Assembly: GCA_023525975.1 (NCBI GenBank)
Contig: CM042029.1
Span: forward strand, 83,682,849-83,746,848
DNA from: Smallanthus sonchifolius
Taxonomy: Eukaryota; Streptophyta; Magnoliopsida; Asterales; Asteraceae
Length of the DNA: 64,000 bases
Direction of reading: 5' to 3'
Translations under genes and position numbers: made by a program
Part shown: positions 46,846-57,905 of the stretch, one piece after another
Layout of the letters: every line of letters starts with the position of its first letter
Numbering within the stretch: position 1 is the stretch's first letter
The notes under the pieces: model-generated
The model's input: the letters and a program-made list of their open reading frames with translations, nothing else
What the model was told of the DNA's origin: nothing
The model's database searches: none

Positions 46846-47518
46846 GTCATCGGATCTTTTTTTAACAGCAACTGAATCTACTGTTAATTCTGCGATCATT
46901 GTCTATTGCGGATCCAAGCGAGGAGGCACCATTTTATGTGTCACCCTGGTCCAGTAAACATTTGCTGAAGCTAGCTAACCGTGTGCCGAACTCGAAGACA
47001 TAAAAATATTCAAAACTATATAATTGAGGGTTTGACAATCACTATAAAGAGGGTTTACATTCCTTCATTTCAAAGGAACCTTTATGGGAACAAGTGTCCT
47101 TCCATTCCCTTATTCCCTCTCTCTCCGATTAAATTATAATCCCACAAGTTTCTCACAAAATTAAATAAACGCATCCCTTCCTCAAATCCCACCTTTTTAT
47201 TTATTTAAATAACCAAATAAAGATATATCTACAAGTAGTCATTTCATGATTATACAATCTTACAAATTTTAGGTTTCACTGAAACATATATGAACTTCTT
47301 AGTCTAGTGATAATCTTAAGTTCTTTTTTATATTAAGTAACATTAGAAAGGTAAACTATTGTCAAGAGAGGAGTTAAATTCATGTTTTTTTAAATATTAA
47401 ATTTTATAACAAATATCCGACAAACTCTAGTGTTAGGATCAGCAGACTCCCTAGATCCCCTGGTTTTGCCGCGCGTATAATACCTCATTATTCAAACATG
47501 TTTTATGACATATCTTGT
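46846..47518. other. Gene-free DNA upstream of the CLE gene
   Basis: AT-rich with a T run and AACAGCAACTGAATC near 46856, similar to a scrap at 24327. Nothing coding is seen. Confidence 0.5.
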
Positions 47519-47588
47519 GAGGTTGTCATATACCATGTTGTAACACATCCTAGTTTTCTTAAGGTTCACAAAAGCTCAATAGTAGAAG

Positions 47589-47625
<37 letters not shown>

Positions 47626-47692
47626 GTTGTCATATACCATGTTGTAACACATCCTAGTTTTCTTAAGGTTCACAAAAGCTCAATAGTAGAAG

Positions 47693-47730
<38 letters not shown>
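47519..47730. repeat. Two ~104-bp tandem copies, each ending in a TA microsatellite
   Basis: GAGGTTGTCATATACCATGT and the following ~55 bases occur at 47519 and again at 47623 with one difference (GAAGAC versus GAAGCC). The TA tracts are about 30 and 35 bases long. They end about 180 bases before the CLE start codon, within its likely promoter. Confidence 0.88.
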
Positions 47731-47734
<4 letters not shown>

Positions 47735-47907
47735 TTTAATAGTAAATATTTTTCAATATCCCATGTATTTGATCCAGAAAATTCAAGCTGTCAACCTTCA
47801 AAAACTCTCAAACAACTAAACCCTCCCTATATTTCATCCTCTTTGTTTCTCTCTATGCTCCATGCCTTCTCTTCAAACCTTCCACCACCACCACCACCAC
47901 CACCACC

Positions 47908-48198
47908 ATGGCCATGAGAATCTCTCTCCTCCTCCACCTCATTTTCTGGCTCTCACTCATCCTCCTCATCATCTTCCATGTCAAGTCCAAATCTGCCGCG
48001 GTTGCCGCCACGTCACCTCTCCAACATCACCACCCTTTAACTAACCGGAAAACCCTAGCCTCTAACTTCGACTTCACCCCATTCCTAACACATAACCACC
48101 ATGACAACTTACATGAGCAAGGTGGAAGTCGTATTGATCCTCGTTATGGTGTCGAAAAGCGGCTCGTGCCAAGCGGTCCAAACCCATTGCACCACTAG
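47908..48198 (+). CDS. CLE peptide hormone precursor, CLE9-13 group
   Basis: A 96-residue pre-propeptide without introns. The first Met at 47908 is used; a second Met follows two codons later. Residues 5-24 form a hydrophobic core (LLLHLIFWLSLILLIIF) of a secretion signal. A variable histidine-rich middle leads to the conserved C-terminal RIDPRYGVEK and the 12-residue CLE motif RLVPSGPNPLHH (85-96), then the stop. From memory this motif equals that of Arabidopsis CLE13 and is one residue from CLE9/10. The mature peptide, usually hydroxyproline- and sugar-modified, is secreted and read by leucine-rich-repeat receptor kinases in stem-cell or vascular control. A histidine run encoded just upstream in another frame is not part of it. 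Confidence 0.93.
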   Translation: MAMRISLLLHLIFWLSLILLIIFHVKSKSAAVAATSPLQHHHPLTNRKTLASNFDFTPFLTHNHHDNLHEQGGSRIDPRYGVEKRLVPSGPNPLHH

Positions 48199-48659
48199 AA
48201 GAGGTGGCGGCTCATGTAGCTCTACCTCTATACGTATACTTTGTATGTATGCATGTTTGGTTTGTTTTGTTCATCTATGTTTTAATTTTGTATATTTGCA
48301 TGAAATGTAATGATTTACTCTAGATTTTTAAGATCTAATATATGTGTTTGTGGACAAATATATACATGATTATCAAAGATCATGATTATTATGTTTGATT
48401 TATTAAAAAAAAACATGAGTGGCTGCAACGGCACGGCACATAGGTCAATCGTTGCTAACTTGATATATAACCATAATGATGGTATATTAAGAAGGTTGGT
48501 TAGTGTAAAACCTCCGCTAGCGTGCAGTGCACGTGACATACCATTTCATCTAATGTGGGTCCGACTTTAATTTTGTAATCGCTTCAATCTATCATTGCGT
48601 TGCGTTCAACTTGTTAGATCGGGTTTGATTTGATGCACCCGATCCTTTTTATTTTAGCA
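48199..48659 (+). other. 3' flank of the CLE gene
   Basis: The likely 3' UTR and AT-rich sequence follow the stop. Short frames on both strands (48315-48570) look like chance. Confidence 0.5.
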
Positions 48660-48895
48660 GTTATCATGGAAAGTAAATTACAATTTACGCGTTTAAATAT
48701 TTACTAAAATTCAGTTTACGTCATTAAACTAAAGAAATTACAGATTTTGTTCTTTATGTTTATAAAAGTTTGTACGTTTCATCTTTCCACTAACACCCGT
48801 TAACTTCCAGCGTTAAATGCAGTCACGTGCCTTGCACATGAAGGCAAAATGGTATTTTTCATCTTTACATGGACTATTTGTGTAAATAACGTAAA
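48660..48895. mobile_element. End fragment related to the long-TIR element at 26671-27745
   Basis: AGTAAATTACAATTTACG, later GTTAACTTCCAGCG and GTCACGTGCCTTGCACATG, follow in order the inverted right end of the element at 26671-27745 (GTTAACTTCAGTCACGTGCAAAGCACGTG). Only one end is found. It lies against the 3' end of the LINE relic. Confidence 0.5.
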
Positions 48896-48899
48896 GACT

Positions 48900-51000
48900 T
48901 GGGAAATCTCTAACATTTATTCGACGTCTCCACGAACTTCTATCACTGATAATGTCCTCAGAGAGGTGCATGTCTATCAAATCCTGTTGAATCCTCTCAT
49001 ACCAAGTCAATTTTAGTCCGCCTCTACTCATCTTCCCCTCCACGATGAGGGTCTCCATGCTCCTTACCGGTGTCGTCATCTATCTCATCCTCGCATGCTT
49101 GAACCATCTCATTCTCTCATTCCTTATTTTATCTGAGATGTGTGCTACTCCTAATTTATCTCTAAAAACCTTATTCATTAACCGGTCTAACCTTGTATAC
49201 CCACATATCCACATCTACATCATCATCCCGGTAGTGTCCAACTTTCACACTTAAGTCTTCTTGATTAGCCAACGGTCGGTTCTGTACAACATAGTCGGTC
49301 GAACTGCCACCCTAGAGAATTTCCCTTTTACTTTCTCTAGAAACCTTTTGTCACACAAAACGCTTGTGGTTACTCTCCACTTGCACCACCCTCCATGAAC
49401 ATGGTGCCCTATATCGCAATCAATGTCCCCGTCACTCTGTACGAACGAGCCTAAATACTTAAGCTTGGTTGTTTGAGCTACCGCTTTGCCTCCAATAGTC
49501 AACTTGGTGTCATATTCATTGTTTGCCCCATGAATTTAAAAGAGAGATACTCAGTTTTAAACCTGATAGTAACACGGGTATGCGAGCCAGTAAACTGAAC
49601 ATAAAAAACCCGACCAAAATAGAGGACGCGACGGCAATGGCCGACAGTTGAAGTGTTAGCTTCCGCCAGGAGGCGTCCGGCTGGTGGTGTCCAGCCGAGG
49701 GTGAACGACAACGGCAATGGGGGCGGCACAAGGAGGTGAGAAGGAATTGAGGTTTGCTAACTTTAAACCTAATTAATTCTCTCTAAGTTTTTAGCCTCCA
49801 TTTTATCCCTACTTATAAGCCCTCTAATAGTCACCACATTAGGGTTTTAAAGATTCCCTAATTACAATTAGATCAAAATAATTATCTGGCCTTTCGTGAT
49901 ATATGTGCAATCAAGGACGGAGGATAATGAGGGCCCAAGCCCCCCCCCCCCTCGATTTTTCACTCAATAGTGTTAATTTATATTTATCCGGACGTTTTTT
50001 CGCTCAATAGTGTTAATTTATACGTATTCGGCCAAAATTTTTATTGTTCCGGCCCCCTGATAGGGAAAAAAATATCACCCCTGCGTTTTTCTTTAAGCTT
50101 CGCCACTGTGTGCAATGGACTGTATTAACCGTTAGTATGTCCAATGATCATAATTGTTGCCCAAAATGTAACCCTTTGGATCTTACCTCGTTAACAGTAT
50201 TGTCAAATGCTGTTACTTGGGCATAGTAGTCCAACACCCCACTAGCGTAGGGTGGCAAAACAGGTCATTTCGTTTCTAAACAGGCCAGAGACGACTTGGA
50301 TAACACAAGTATCAAACATGAATATGACTCGTTTAACTACTTTATATCTCATGTCTATAAGACAGTTGTATCTTTTATGTACCAAGAAGGAGAAATGATG
50401 GAGCTTAGCCACTACATCCTGATACTCTTCTTAGCATTACCATACATATTCCTAACTTCCTCTAATACTTCCACGGAATACCTCTACTCTCCAAACTAAC
50501 CCAAATCACCTGACGTGACACACTATCGAAGGCCTTTTCAAGGTCAATGAACATCATATGCAAATCCCGCTATTTTTCCTTATATATATCCATAAGCCTC
50601 CTTAGAATGTGTATCACCTCCCTAGTCGACCGCCACAACATAATACAAGTTGGTTCACTGTAACCCGAGTTTCGCATCTCAATCTGGCCTCAATCACTCT
50701 TTCACGTAACTTCATAGTATGACTAAAATGCTTAATCCCCTTATAATTACCAAAACATTGGGTGTCTCCTTTGTTCTTGCAGAACGGTACTAAAACACTA
50801 CTCATCCACTGATCCGGCATCTTACATGTTTTAAGTATAGTGTTGAACAAAACTGACAACCACCTAACTCCTTCATCCGCTATACATTTTCACACATCAT
50901 GGGAATGTTGTCTCGGCCCTCCGCTTTCATCCATCCCATCTTCCTAAGAGTTGTCCCTACCTCATCGTAGTTAAAAGTTTAATCTAATAACCGAGTTACT
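48900..51000 (-). pseudogene. RTE-type LINE reverse-transcriptase relic
   Basis: Broken minus-strand frames carry, in order, TLRKMGWMKAEGRDNIP (about 50960-50900), MPDQWMSSVLVPFCKNKGD and NYKGIKHFSHTMKLRERVIE (50859-50614), a finger/palm remnant FIDLEKAFDSV-like (50560-50500), KTEYLSFKFMG (about 49560), LKYLGSFVQSDGDIDCDIGH and KGKFSRVAVRPTMLYRTD (49460-49265), and TTPVRSMETLIVEGKMSRGG with SEDIISDRSSWRRRI (49079-48915). These are the usual C-terminal blocks of plant RTE-like LINEs. Stops and frameshifts are many, and an insertion separates the parts at about 49570-50226. It is dead. Confidence 0.85.
49568..50226 (-). mobile_element. Probable copia-type LTR inside the LINE relic
   Basis: The LINE homology stops near 49567 and resumes beyond 50226. 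The right end TAGTCCAACA and the block TTGCCCAAAATGTAACCCTTTGGATCTTACCTCG resemble the end of the solo LTR at 36282-37208 (TTGCCCAAAGTGTAACTATTCGGATCGTACCTCG). A 13-base C run is at about 49940. The left boundary and TSD are not resolved. Confidence 0.5.
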
Positions 51001-51213
51001 TGCCTTCTTTAAATCTGTTATTTACTTATTTGTTTGCGAGTCTCACTTAGCTTGTTACCATTTATTTTTCTAATAACACAAATTCATGTGCCATTATTCC
51101 TTAAAAAAACTATCAATTTATTGGTTTACTTTTTTACCAATAAGTAAATAGTCGGTTTATACTATATAGTGAATAACAAATAAATTTGAAATTTGTGTCA
51201 AACTAGAAATGTT
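51001..51213. other. AT-rich spacer
   Basis: No feature recognised. Confidence 0.4.
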
Positions 51214-51389
51214 GTGTGGCGGAAGGCTGACCTTAAATGATTGAGACAGTAACATTAACATGGCTAAGTAAAAAAAGAAACTTGGTTAAATTATTTTTGG
51301 GCCGCGCTTCACGGCGGGAAGCGGACCTTAAACGGTTAAGGCGGTGACATTAACGTGCCTAAGCACACAAACAAACATGGTTAAATACA
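51214..51389. repeat. Diverged ~90-bp direct duplication
   Basis: GGAAGGCTGACCTTAAATGA...AACATTAACATGGCTAAG (51223-51280) corresponds to GGAAGCGGACCTTAAACGG...GACATTAACGTGCCTAAG (51316-51366), each followed by a GGTTAAAT end. Confidence 0.6.
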
Positions 51390-51690
51390 TAAAAGAAACG
51401 TATGAAGTTACGACGACTCGATTGTGGAGATCGAAACATAGATAAAAGCCAGTTATATAACGGTATCGATGCTTTTCAGTCGGTCTCATTCTTTGTCCAG
51501 GGGTGGCTCGATTATACAAAAAAATAATTTGTCGCTTAGAGCCTCCAATATTTAAGGGGCCCATAATTTAGAATTTAACTTCGTTTAATTTTCAATTGTT
51601 GACAAGGTGAATTTAAAATCGATAAATTTAGAGGAGTATTTTTTTTTACTAAAAACTCACTTCAACTTTAATATCTGTGTTTGTGCCTTC

Positions 51691-51762
51691 TAAAAATTGT
51701 ATACAAAAAAACGTGAATCATTATACTAAAAATTGTATACAAAAAAACGTGAATCGTTATAT
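51691..51762. repeat. 36-bp tandem duplication
   Basis: TAAAAATTGTATACAAAAAA and the next 16 bases are repeated at once at 51727 with two differences. Confidence 0.88.
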
Positions 51763-53662
51763 TCTCATGTATTTGAATTCTAAGTAAAAAAAAAAAAATT
51801 TATGAAAAAGGTGCCGATTTTAGAATTAGCTTGATTCCCTAAAATGTTAACCCAAGCATGTTTGTATTAATCATGATGTTGCTTTAGTCTTCCTGCTAGA
51901 GATGGTTATTTATATTTTGTAGTTATTATATTTCAATTAGTTACATGTTGAGACTGTAGACATCATATGATTACTTCTATTATGAGCAATATTTTTATGA
52001 TTCGATCGGACGAGCTGGTTTGACCGGAAACCGGGCCTCTAACATATCCGACTATGCCTATCTAAATCCAAATCTAAACCAGTCGGACTGATAACCGGAC
52101 CCGACTGGTCGTACGGGATTTTAACCTTTTTTTCCTTAAACAACTAACTTACTAATTAATTTAGTACTTTAGGCTCCATATTTTAAATAATGAAGTCTTT
52201 AAAATTTGTACATCCATATCAAAACATAAGGTATTTTTCATATTTTGTTTTAAATCATATCTATAGTTTTAGTTTTTATAATACTTATGGCGTTTCTCTT
52301 GTTTTTAAATCCGGTTGGATTAACCACACAGTCTGGTTCTGAAAACATTGATCGTGGTTATACCGGGCTTCTTAAATTTTTAGGATGTAAATTTTAAGGA
52401 TCTAAAATTCTAATAATTTGGTTCCTAGAAGTATTACTAAGACCCAGAAAACCATCAGGCTGGCCCTCCCCATGAGAATGCCTTTCAGTTGGAGTCTAGG
52501 TCCTAGAAATATAGCTAGTTCTCGTTTTCCAATTTGTTAGTTTGGGTATGTATAATGGACACGTGAAGGGGGAGGGGACAACCGTCTGGCTCTTTCATGG
52601 GCGTGAAACAACACATCTTGGGGCGTGAAAGTGAGAGTAAGGCTTCGGGCGTGAGTGAATTCACGGGGAAGAAGGCAAAACTCATCCAATCAAATGAAAC
52701 CACAATTTCTTTTTCTTTTTTACTTAATTATTTAGTTTAGAATTTAATTTAGTTTTTCTAAAATAATTCACGCTCGGTAATTATTATTTACAAAAAAAGA
52801 AATACGGGTTTGTTTATTTTATTTTTCAAAACATCCGGTTATAAATTTTAACATAAACGGAGTTGTTTTCAAAAAAACTATTTTTCGTTACGTAAATAAT
52901 TTTTTTTAAAAATAAATATCAATTGTTTATAAAAACTAACAAAATGAATGTAGTTTTTTTAATGTATTGTTTTATTTTATATTGTAGTTTTTATTTATTT
53001 ATTTAAGAATGTATTTTTATAGTTTTATAATGTAGTTTTTATTTATTAAAAATGAAAGCTTAAAATAGACGTGGGGCGTGGAAACACTACGCACCTTATT
53101 GATTCTGTCCAGTGATTGCCCCTGATATGGCAGGGCGTAAAATCACTACGGAAGGCCTCATTGCTTACTTTTACACAGGTTGGTTCCGGTTTTTCTTTTC
53201 TTTTTAACGGTAACACATAAATTATCTAGGATAGAATGAGCAGCATCTAAAAACTTCATGATAAATCTGTCACTCCAAAAACTTAAAAATGTTAGATTAT
53301 ATCACCAATCTAACACATCTGTTTACAAGAGTTTATATTTAAAATACTTATTTTGGTGTAGATATAGTTGGATGTTTTATTTTTTAACGGCTAAATTTTT
53401 TATATTACTCCAGTTGATGAGATTAGAACCCAACACCACTTACGTGAAGAGCATACATTTTTACCGCTATACCAAGCTCGTAATTGTTATAGTTGGATGT
53501 CTTATATGAAGTTGTACAAGCTTACTAAATCGGGAATAACTTACATTTAGAGGTTATAAATAGTAATAACCGTAAGGAAATTTCTGGACACACAATATGT
53601 CATTTATTTTTCGCTTCTTCATAAATAACGATAAATTACTATGTAATATGTGATCATCAGGG
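51763..53662. other. Gene-free AT-rich DNA
   Basis: There are scattered repeat-like pieces: ACCGGAAACCGGGCC near 52034, several GGGCGTGAA motifs at 52597-52650 and 53075-53140, and a SINE-like GATTAGAACCCAACACC near 53421. No coding frame is convincing and I could not close any of these into an element. Confidence 0.5.
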
Positions 53663-53667
53663 GTATC

Positions 53668-54949
53668 TGATCGGTGTCGAAGGGACCGGTCAAAGATAAA
53701 GAAATAGAGTGTCCTAATCACCTTAAACTAGTTAGGGTAAGAAGGGTGTCGAACCACGAAGAGTTTGTGGTCGGTGCTCAACTTCAATTAACAATGCAAA
53801 TTATGAAGTTACAACGGGTCTTTCTGACCAAACACAATCAATGATTTAAGTGAAAACTTTATAAACTCAACAAACAAATCAAGTACCAAACAAATCGGTT
53901 TAAGTTGTAAACAATAATTAAAAAGGGTATCACACCCGGGTTTCAAGTTCACAAGTAATTAGGGATTATCACACCAACATTTGAGTTCAAACAATCGAAT
54001 GGTTATCCAAATCTAATTAACCAAATCTAACCAAGAATATCAACATTCATACATCATCGGCAAATAGTGTAAAACAATATTCACGAATGAAATCGAGACA
54101 AATGTATGCAATATAGAATTAGATTAATCAATAGATTCAACATAAATCAACGTTCATAGCAATTATCATCTAACGGGGTCAATGGTGTAAGAATTTATCG
54201 ACTCCCGTGAGTTCATAATCATACTAAACACAAAGATTCAAGTGTTTCAAACCAAACGATTACAAGAATTGTTTCTCAAAGCTAGCACATGATAAAACCC
54301 TAAAACTTACAAACAATCCACCCGGGAATGATTACCGGTGGATTAGCCGCTCATGGTGGTGGAAATCATCTTCAATCTTTCAATCGGATGTTAGAATCGT
54401 GTTCTTTAGCCTCCAAGAACTCCAAAATCGCCCAAGAACTATGGTGTAAAAGATTATTTTGAATTTGGGGAAGAAAACCCCAATTAAACACTGAAAACCG
54501 GGCTGTTTCACTAAAAATTCGCGTCTGAAACGTAACCAGCGTAAGCTTACTTCGCTGAGCTGAAGCTACTGTTCAGAAAAGTGACCAGCGTAAGCTTACG
54601 CCCCTATGGCGTAAGCATACGCCCCCTAGGGTATTTCTTAACCAACTTTTTTGAATTCGGCTTCTCGAGCTACACAAAATTCATATATTATGAGTCTCGT
54701 AACTCATTTTCTAGCTCGAGATATGCCTGTTTCAAGATTTAGCTTCCAGAACTTCCACATCAGCCTCCATCTTTTGCATAGTTTCTGATCCAAACCCTCT
54801 ACTTCCTCTCTAATGCTTCCAAAACATGTACTTAGCATCCAAACACCTACAAATTATAAACACATGCAAAGTAAACACGTTCCATGCTAAATCACACATA
54901 AAAACGTATAGTTAAGCATCATAAACACCCAACGAACACCTACACATCA
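53668..54949 (-). mobile_element. Solo LTR, 1.28 kb, probably Ty3/gypsy
   Basis: It runs from TGATCGGTGTCG to ACACCTACACATCA and is flanked by a perfect TSD GTATC (53663-53667 and 54950-54954). Minus orientation is suggested because TGATGTGTAGGTG fits an LTR start, but the strand is uncertain. Inside are ACCAGCGTAAGCTTAC twice and the palindromes GCGTAAGCTTACGC and GGCGTAAGCATACGCC (54590-54630). No coding domain. Confidence 0.82.
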
Positions 54950-54954
54950 GTATC

Positions 54955-55437
54955 TCGGAGTTTAAATTGGCGTTGGCGGTCGTTTAGGCCTGTTTTCGTG
55001 GGGGCCAAATTTAAAATATAAAAAAACATTATGTGTATATATATAAATATATTTTTTTAACTAGAATCAAAATAAGTAGCTGAAAATTTTGTTAAGAGCC
55101 TCATAAATAAAAACATAAAAAAATAGTTAAATATAAATCTATTATCAACTATTTAAACCAATAACTTAATTTTGTTGAGAGCACCATAAACAATACTCCT
55201 TTCCTTTTAAATGCTAACGTGGATCTTTTAATAAAAAAATAATTAAATAATCATATGAAGCAATTAAGCACATCATTTTGGCAGTTGTTTTTTGCAATCA
55301 TTGACTCTTTGAATTCCCAAAATTGACGATTCAATATCCACGATTCAATCCCAAAATTATACGACCGGTAAGTGAATATTAAGTGATAGTTATATTGTTT
55401 TTTTTATTTTTGATTTACGTGTATTAATCTAGATTTT
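54955..55437. other. Gene-free AT-rich DNA
   Basis: No feature recognised apart from the TSD copy at its left edge. Confidence 0.45.
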
Positions 55438-55625
55438 TACGTGAAAGAAGCTTCTCAAAATTGAAATTGTTGAAGTCGTACTTACGATAAAAAATATCTC
55501 AAAAAGAGTTAATGGATAGGCAATGATAGCTATCGAGAACGATATATTAGATGGTATCAATTGTGAAAAATTTATCAACAACTTTATTTCGAAAAATATT
55601 GGAAGAGTCTTTCAATTCGTCTAAC
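55438..55625 (+). pseudogene. hAT-type transposase C-terminal scrap
   Basis: Translated pieces read ERSFSKLKLLKSYLR, then in another frame AIENDILDGINCEKFINNF. This matches the ending of plant TTF-type/hAT-like proteins, where RSFSKLKLIKxYLR precedes a conserved IExxIL...INxF tail (hAT dimerisation region). About 60 residues survive, with a frameshift and stops. Confidence 0.65.
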
Positions 55626-55780
55626 ATTTTTATGTTTATTGTTTAACTTTGTTTATCGCTACGATAACGTATTTGTTCATTGTTATTACAATTATCATTG
55701 ATATTTGGAAAAAAAAAAAAATTTAAGACCCATTTTTTAGTACTCGTCTGAGTACCCGAAATCTCGAAAACGTCCATGGT

Positions 55781-56012
55781 GATCACTAGAACCAGGGTGA
55801 TCATCAAAACATTGTAATCGTGAAAATATTATTTCTAAGTGAGAAGTCATTCTAAAAGTGGTCGTTCTTTAAACAATATTCATAATAACAATAAATTACT
55901 ATGTAATATGTGATCACTAGAACCAGGATCATCAAAACATTGTAATCCTTAAAATATTATTTCTAAGTGTGAAATCATTCTAAAAGTGGTCGTTCTTTAA
56001 ACAATATTCATT
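55781..56012. repeat. 131-bp tandem duplication
   Basis: GATCACTAGAACCAGG, then ATCATCAAAACATTGTAATC and AAAGTGGTCGTTCTTTAAAC, occur at 55781 and again from 55912. The piece ATAAATTACTATGTAATATG at about 55891 also flanks the solo LTR at 53633, so it is a dispersed repeat. Confidence 0.82.
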
Positions 56013-56339
56013 ATGACATGTTACTTTTAAAAGAAACAGTTGTTGTCAGGTTTAAACTTTAAAATTATTAACCTAAGCCAACATGTTTTAACATTTATTT
56101 GATGAGAGAATGTGATCTCTGGTGTCAAGGGTAATGAGCCTAAGAATAAAGGGCATTGACGTTTTTCCCAAAGAGAAATTTGTTACATCTACTTATAACT
56201 AAAATGTGGTTTCTTTAGTAAATTTTTAAACAGAAAAAAAAAAAGATTTGTTTTGAATGTAACGTGTAGTATTCAAATATATATTACTAAAGTATATGTT
56301 TTAAGTAAGGAATAACGTAAATCAATCAAAATTCACGGG

Positions 56340-57076
56340 TTAAGAAACTAAGATGTAGGGATATCTAGAGATGGCTAGGAGATATTGAGGGGAGATTCAT
56401 AGTCAAATCCGTTAGACTTCTATGTAATAATAGGCCGAATCAAAGAGGTGTTTTCGTTATGCAATGGAGTAAGTGAGTTATGACCAAAGTAAGTGTGTTT
56501 GCTTGGATATCTCAAATGAGTCGAATCCCTATTGCAGAGGCGCTCACATGGAGAAGGTTGATGATAAATCCAGGTTGGTGCAAGCTTTGTGAATAATGCC
56601 CGGAGACAACTTTGCATTTGTTTACCTCATGTTATGTGGCTGCGATTATTTGGCAATTTGTTAGCACTTGGTGTACCATTCCTTCTATTTTTGCTTTCTC
56701 GCTAAGGGATATGCTAGAGATCCATCTTCGCATTAACTCGGTTCATCCAAAAGTTAGGTAGTACAAGAAATGAAACTAACATCATTATAGTGTATTTGGA
56801 ATGCCATGAATGAATTGATGTTCAAAGGAAGAAAGCCGTTGATTAATCGGTTAAAGGAGAAGATCATGTCTTTGTTTCTTTTGAGTGAAAAATATATCTT
56901 CTTTTGGGTCTTTACAGTCGGGGGATTGGTGTAATTTTTCATTGTAATTGTCCTTGTTATTAGTTCTTTTTTGGTGTTGTAATTTGTATCATTTTAGTGG
57001 CTATGTAGTGGCTAGCATCTTGCTGGTCCCGCTTCTTAATATTATATGATCCTTGCAGTTAAAAGAAAAGAAACTA
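56340..57076 (+). pseudogene. L1-type LINE 3' end (zf-RVT region and tail)
   Basis: Broken plus-strand frames give KVSVFAWISQMSRIPIAEAL, then CKLCE, then a His/Cys-containing stretch and AIIWQFVSTWCTIPS, followed by INRLKEKIM. This is the zinc-binding region at the end of plant L1 reverse transcriptases. The 3' part (GCATCTTGCTGGTCCCGCTT) runs to an A-rich tail at about 57055-57076. Stops occur throughout. Confidence 0.75.
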
Positions 57077-57905
57077 AGGGGGCATTTTGGTTCGTGGAAT
57101 TCGTTGGAATTTGACATGAAATTGGAAACGGAATTTAAATTGGAATTTAAAGAATTCCTTCGAAAAGTTCAAAATGAATTTGGTAAGTACATTTGTTATG
57201 GAATTGGAATGTAAAAATACATAAAAGACAAAATTGTCCCTTAAAAATGAACAAACATTCAAAGCAAATGAATGATTCAAAACACACAACACCTGCAATA
57301 CACACACACAATACATACATTGTAATACGCACACACACAATACACACACTGCTAAAAAACACACATAAAGCATACACACTGTAAAACACACACGCAACAT
57401 ACATACATACATACACACACATAATATACACACTATACATACAAAAAGACACGGCTTGTTTGATACTCCTCACACACTACAAAATACACACAATTAAACT
57501 CACGGGGCAGCGACGGTGGTGGTGGCAGAGGCAACGATTGATGACAGGTGGGGATGGGTGACGACCAGTGGCGGTGACATCTACGACGGGCGGGTGTGAG
57601 CGGCATCGATGGCGACGATGCCGTGGATGGCGGGAGGCGAACGGCTGCATGCAGTTGCAGATGACGTTGTGGCAACTACGTCGGTTGGTAGCGGTGGACG
57701 GCAGTGGGTGGGCGGTAGTGTTGATTAGCACGGTGTCGGTTTATGGCGGGTGGTAGAAGCCATGGTTATTTGCGTATTTATAAACATTTATATGAGCTCT
57801 TTCAAAACATTGAAGGATTTTGAATTCCATCTACTTTAGGATTTAGTTGGTGTTAATGACTTAATTCCAATTCCAAATCTCTCGTATCTAACTAAACACA
57901 CTCCA
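57077..57905. mobile_element. MITE-like element with GC-rich core
   Basis: The left end (GGGGGCATTTTGGTTCGTGG, GGAATTTGACATG) and the inverted right end (GGAGTGTGTTTAGTTAGATA, GGAATTGGAATTAAG) resemble each other, as in elements with TTTGGTTxG and GGAATT-rich ends. Between them lie a CA microsatellite and a GC-rich piece (57490-57760) full of GGCGACGG-like motifs. No TSD was established. Confidence 0.45.
57277..57480. repeat. CA-rich microsatellite region
   Basis: Interrupted ACACAC and ATACATAC runs. They produce the Val/Cys/Tyr-rich minus-strand frames at 57074-57473, which are not genes. Confidence 0.85.

Noticed and set aside
47862..48044. 60-codon ORF with a long histidine run
   Set aside because: It overlaps the CLE gene in another frame; the His codons come from a CAC repeat in the 5' UTR.
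52597..53140. Possible MITE with GGGCGTGAA motifs
   Set aside because: The motifs recur but I could not establish inverted ends or a target-site duplication.
57074..57473. Two minus-strand ORFs rich in Cys, Val and Tyr
   Set aside because: They are translations of CA/TG microsatellite DNA.
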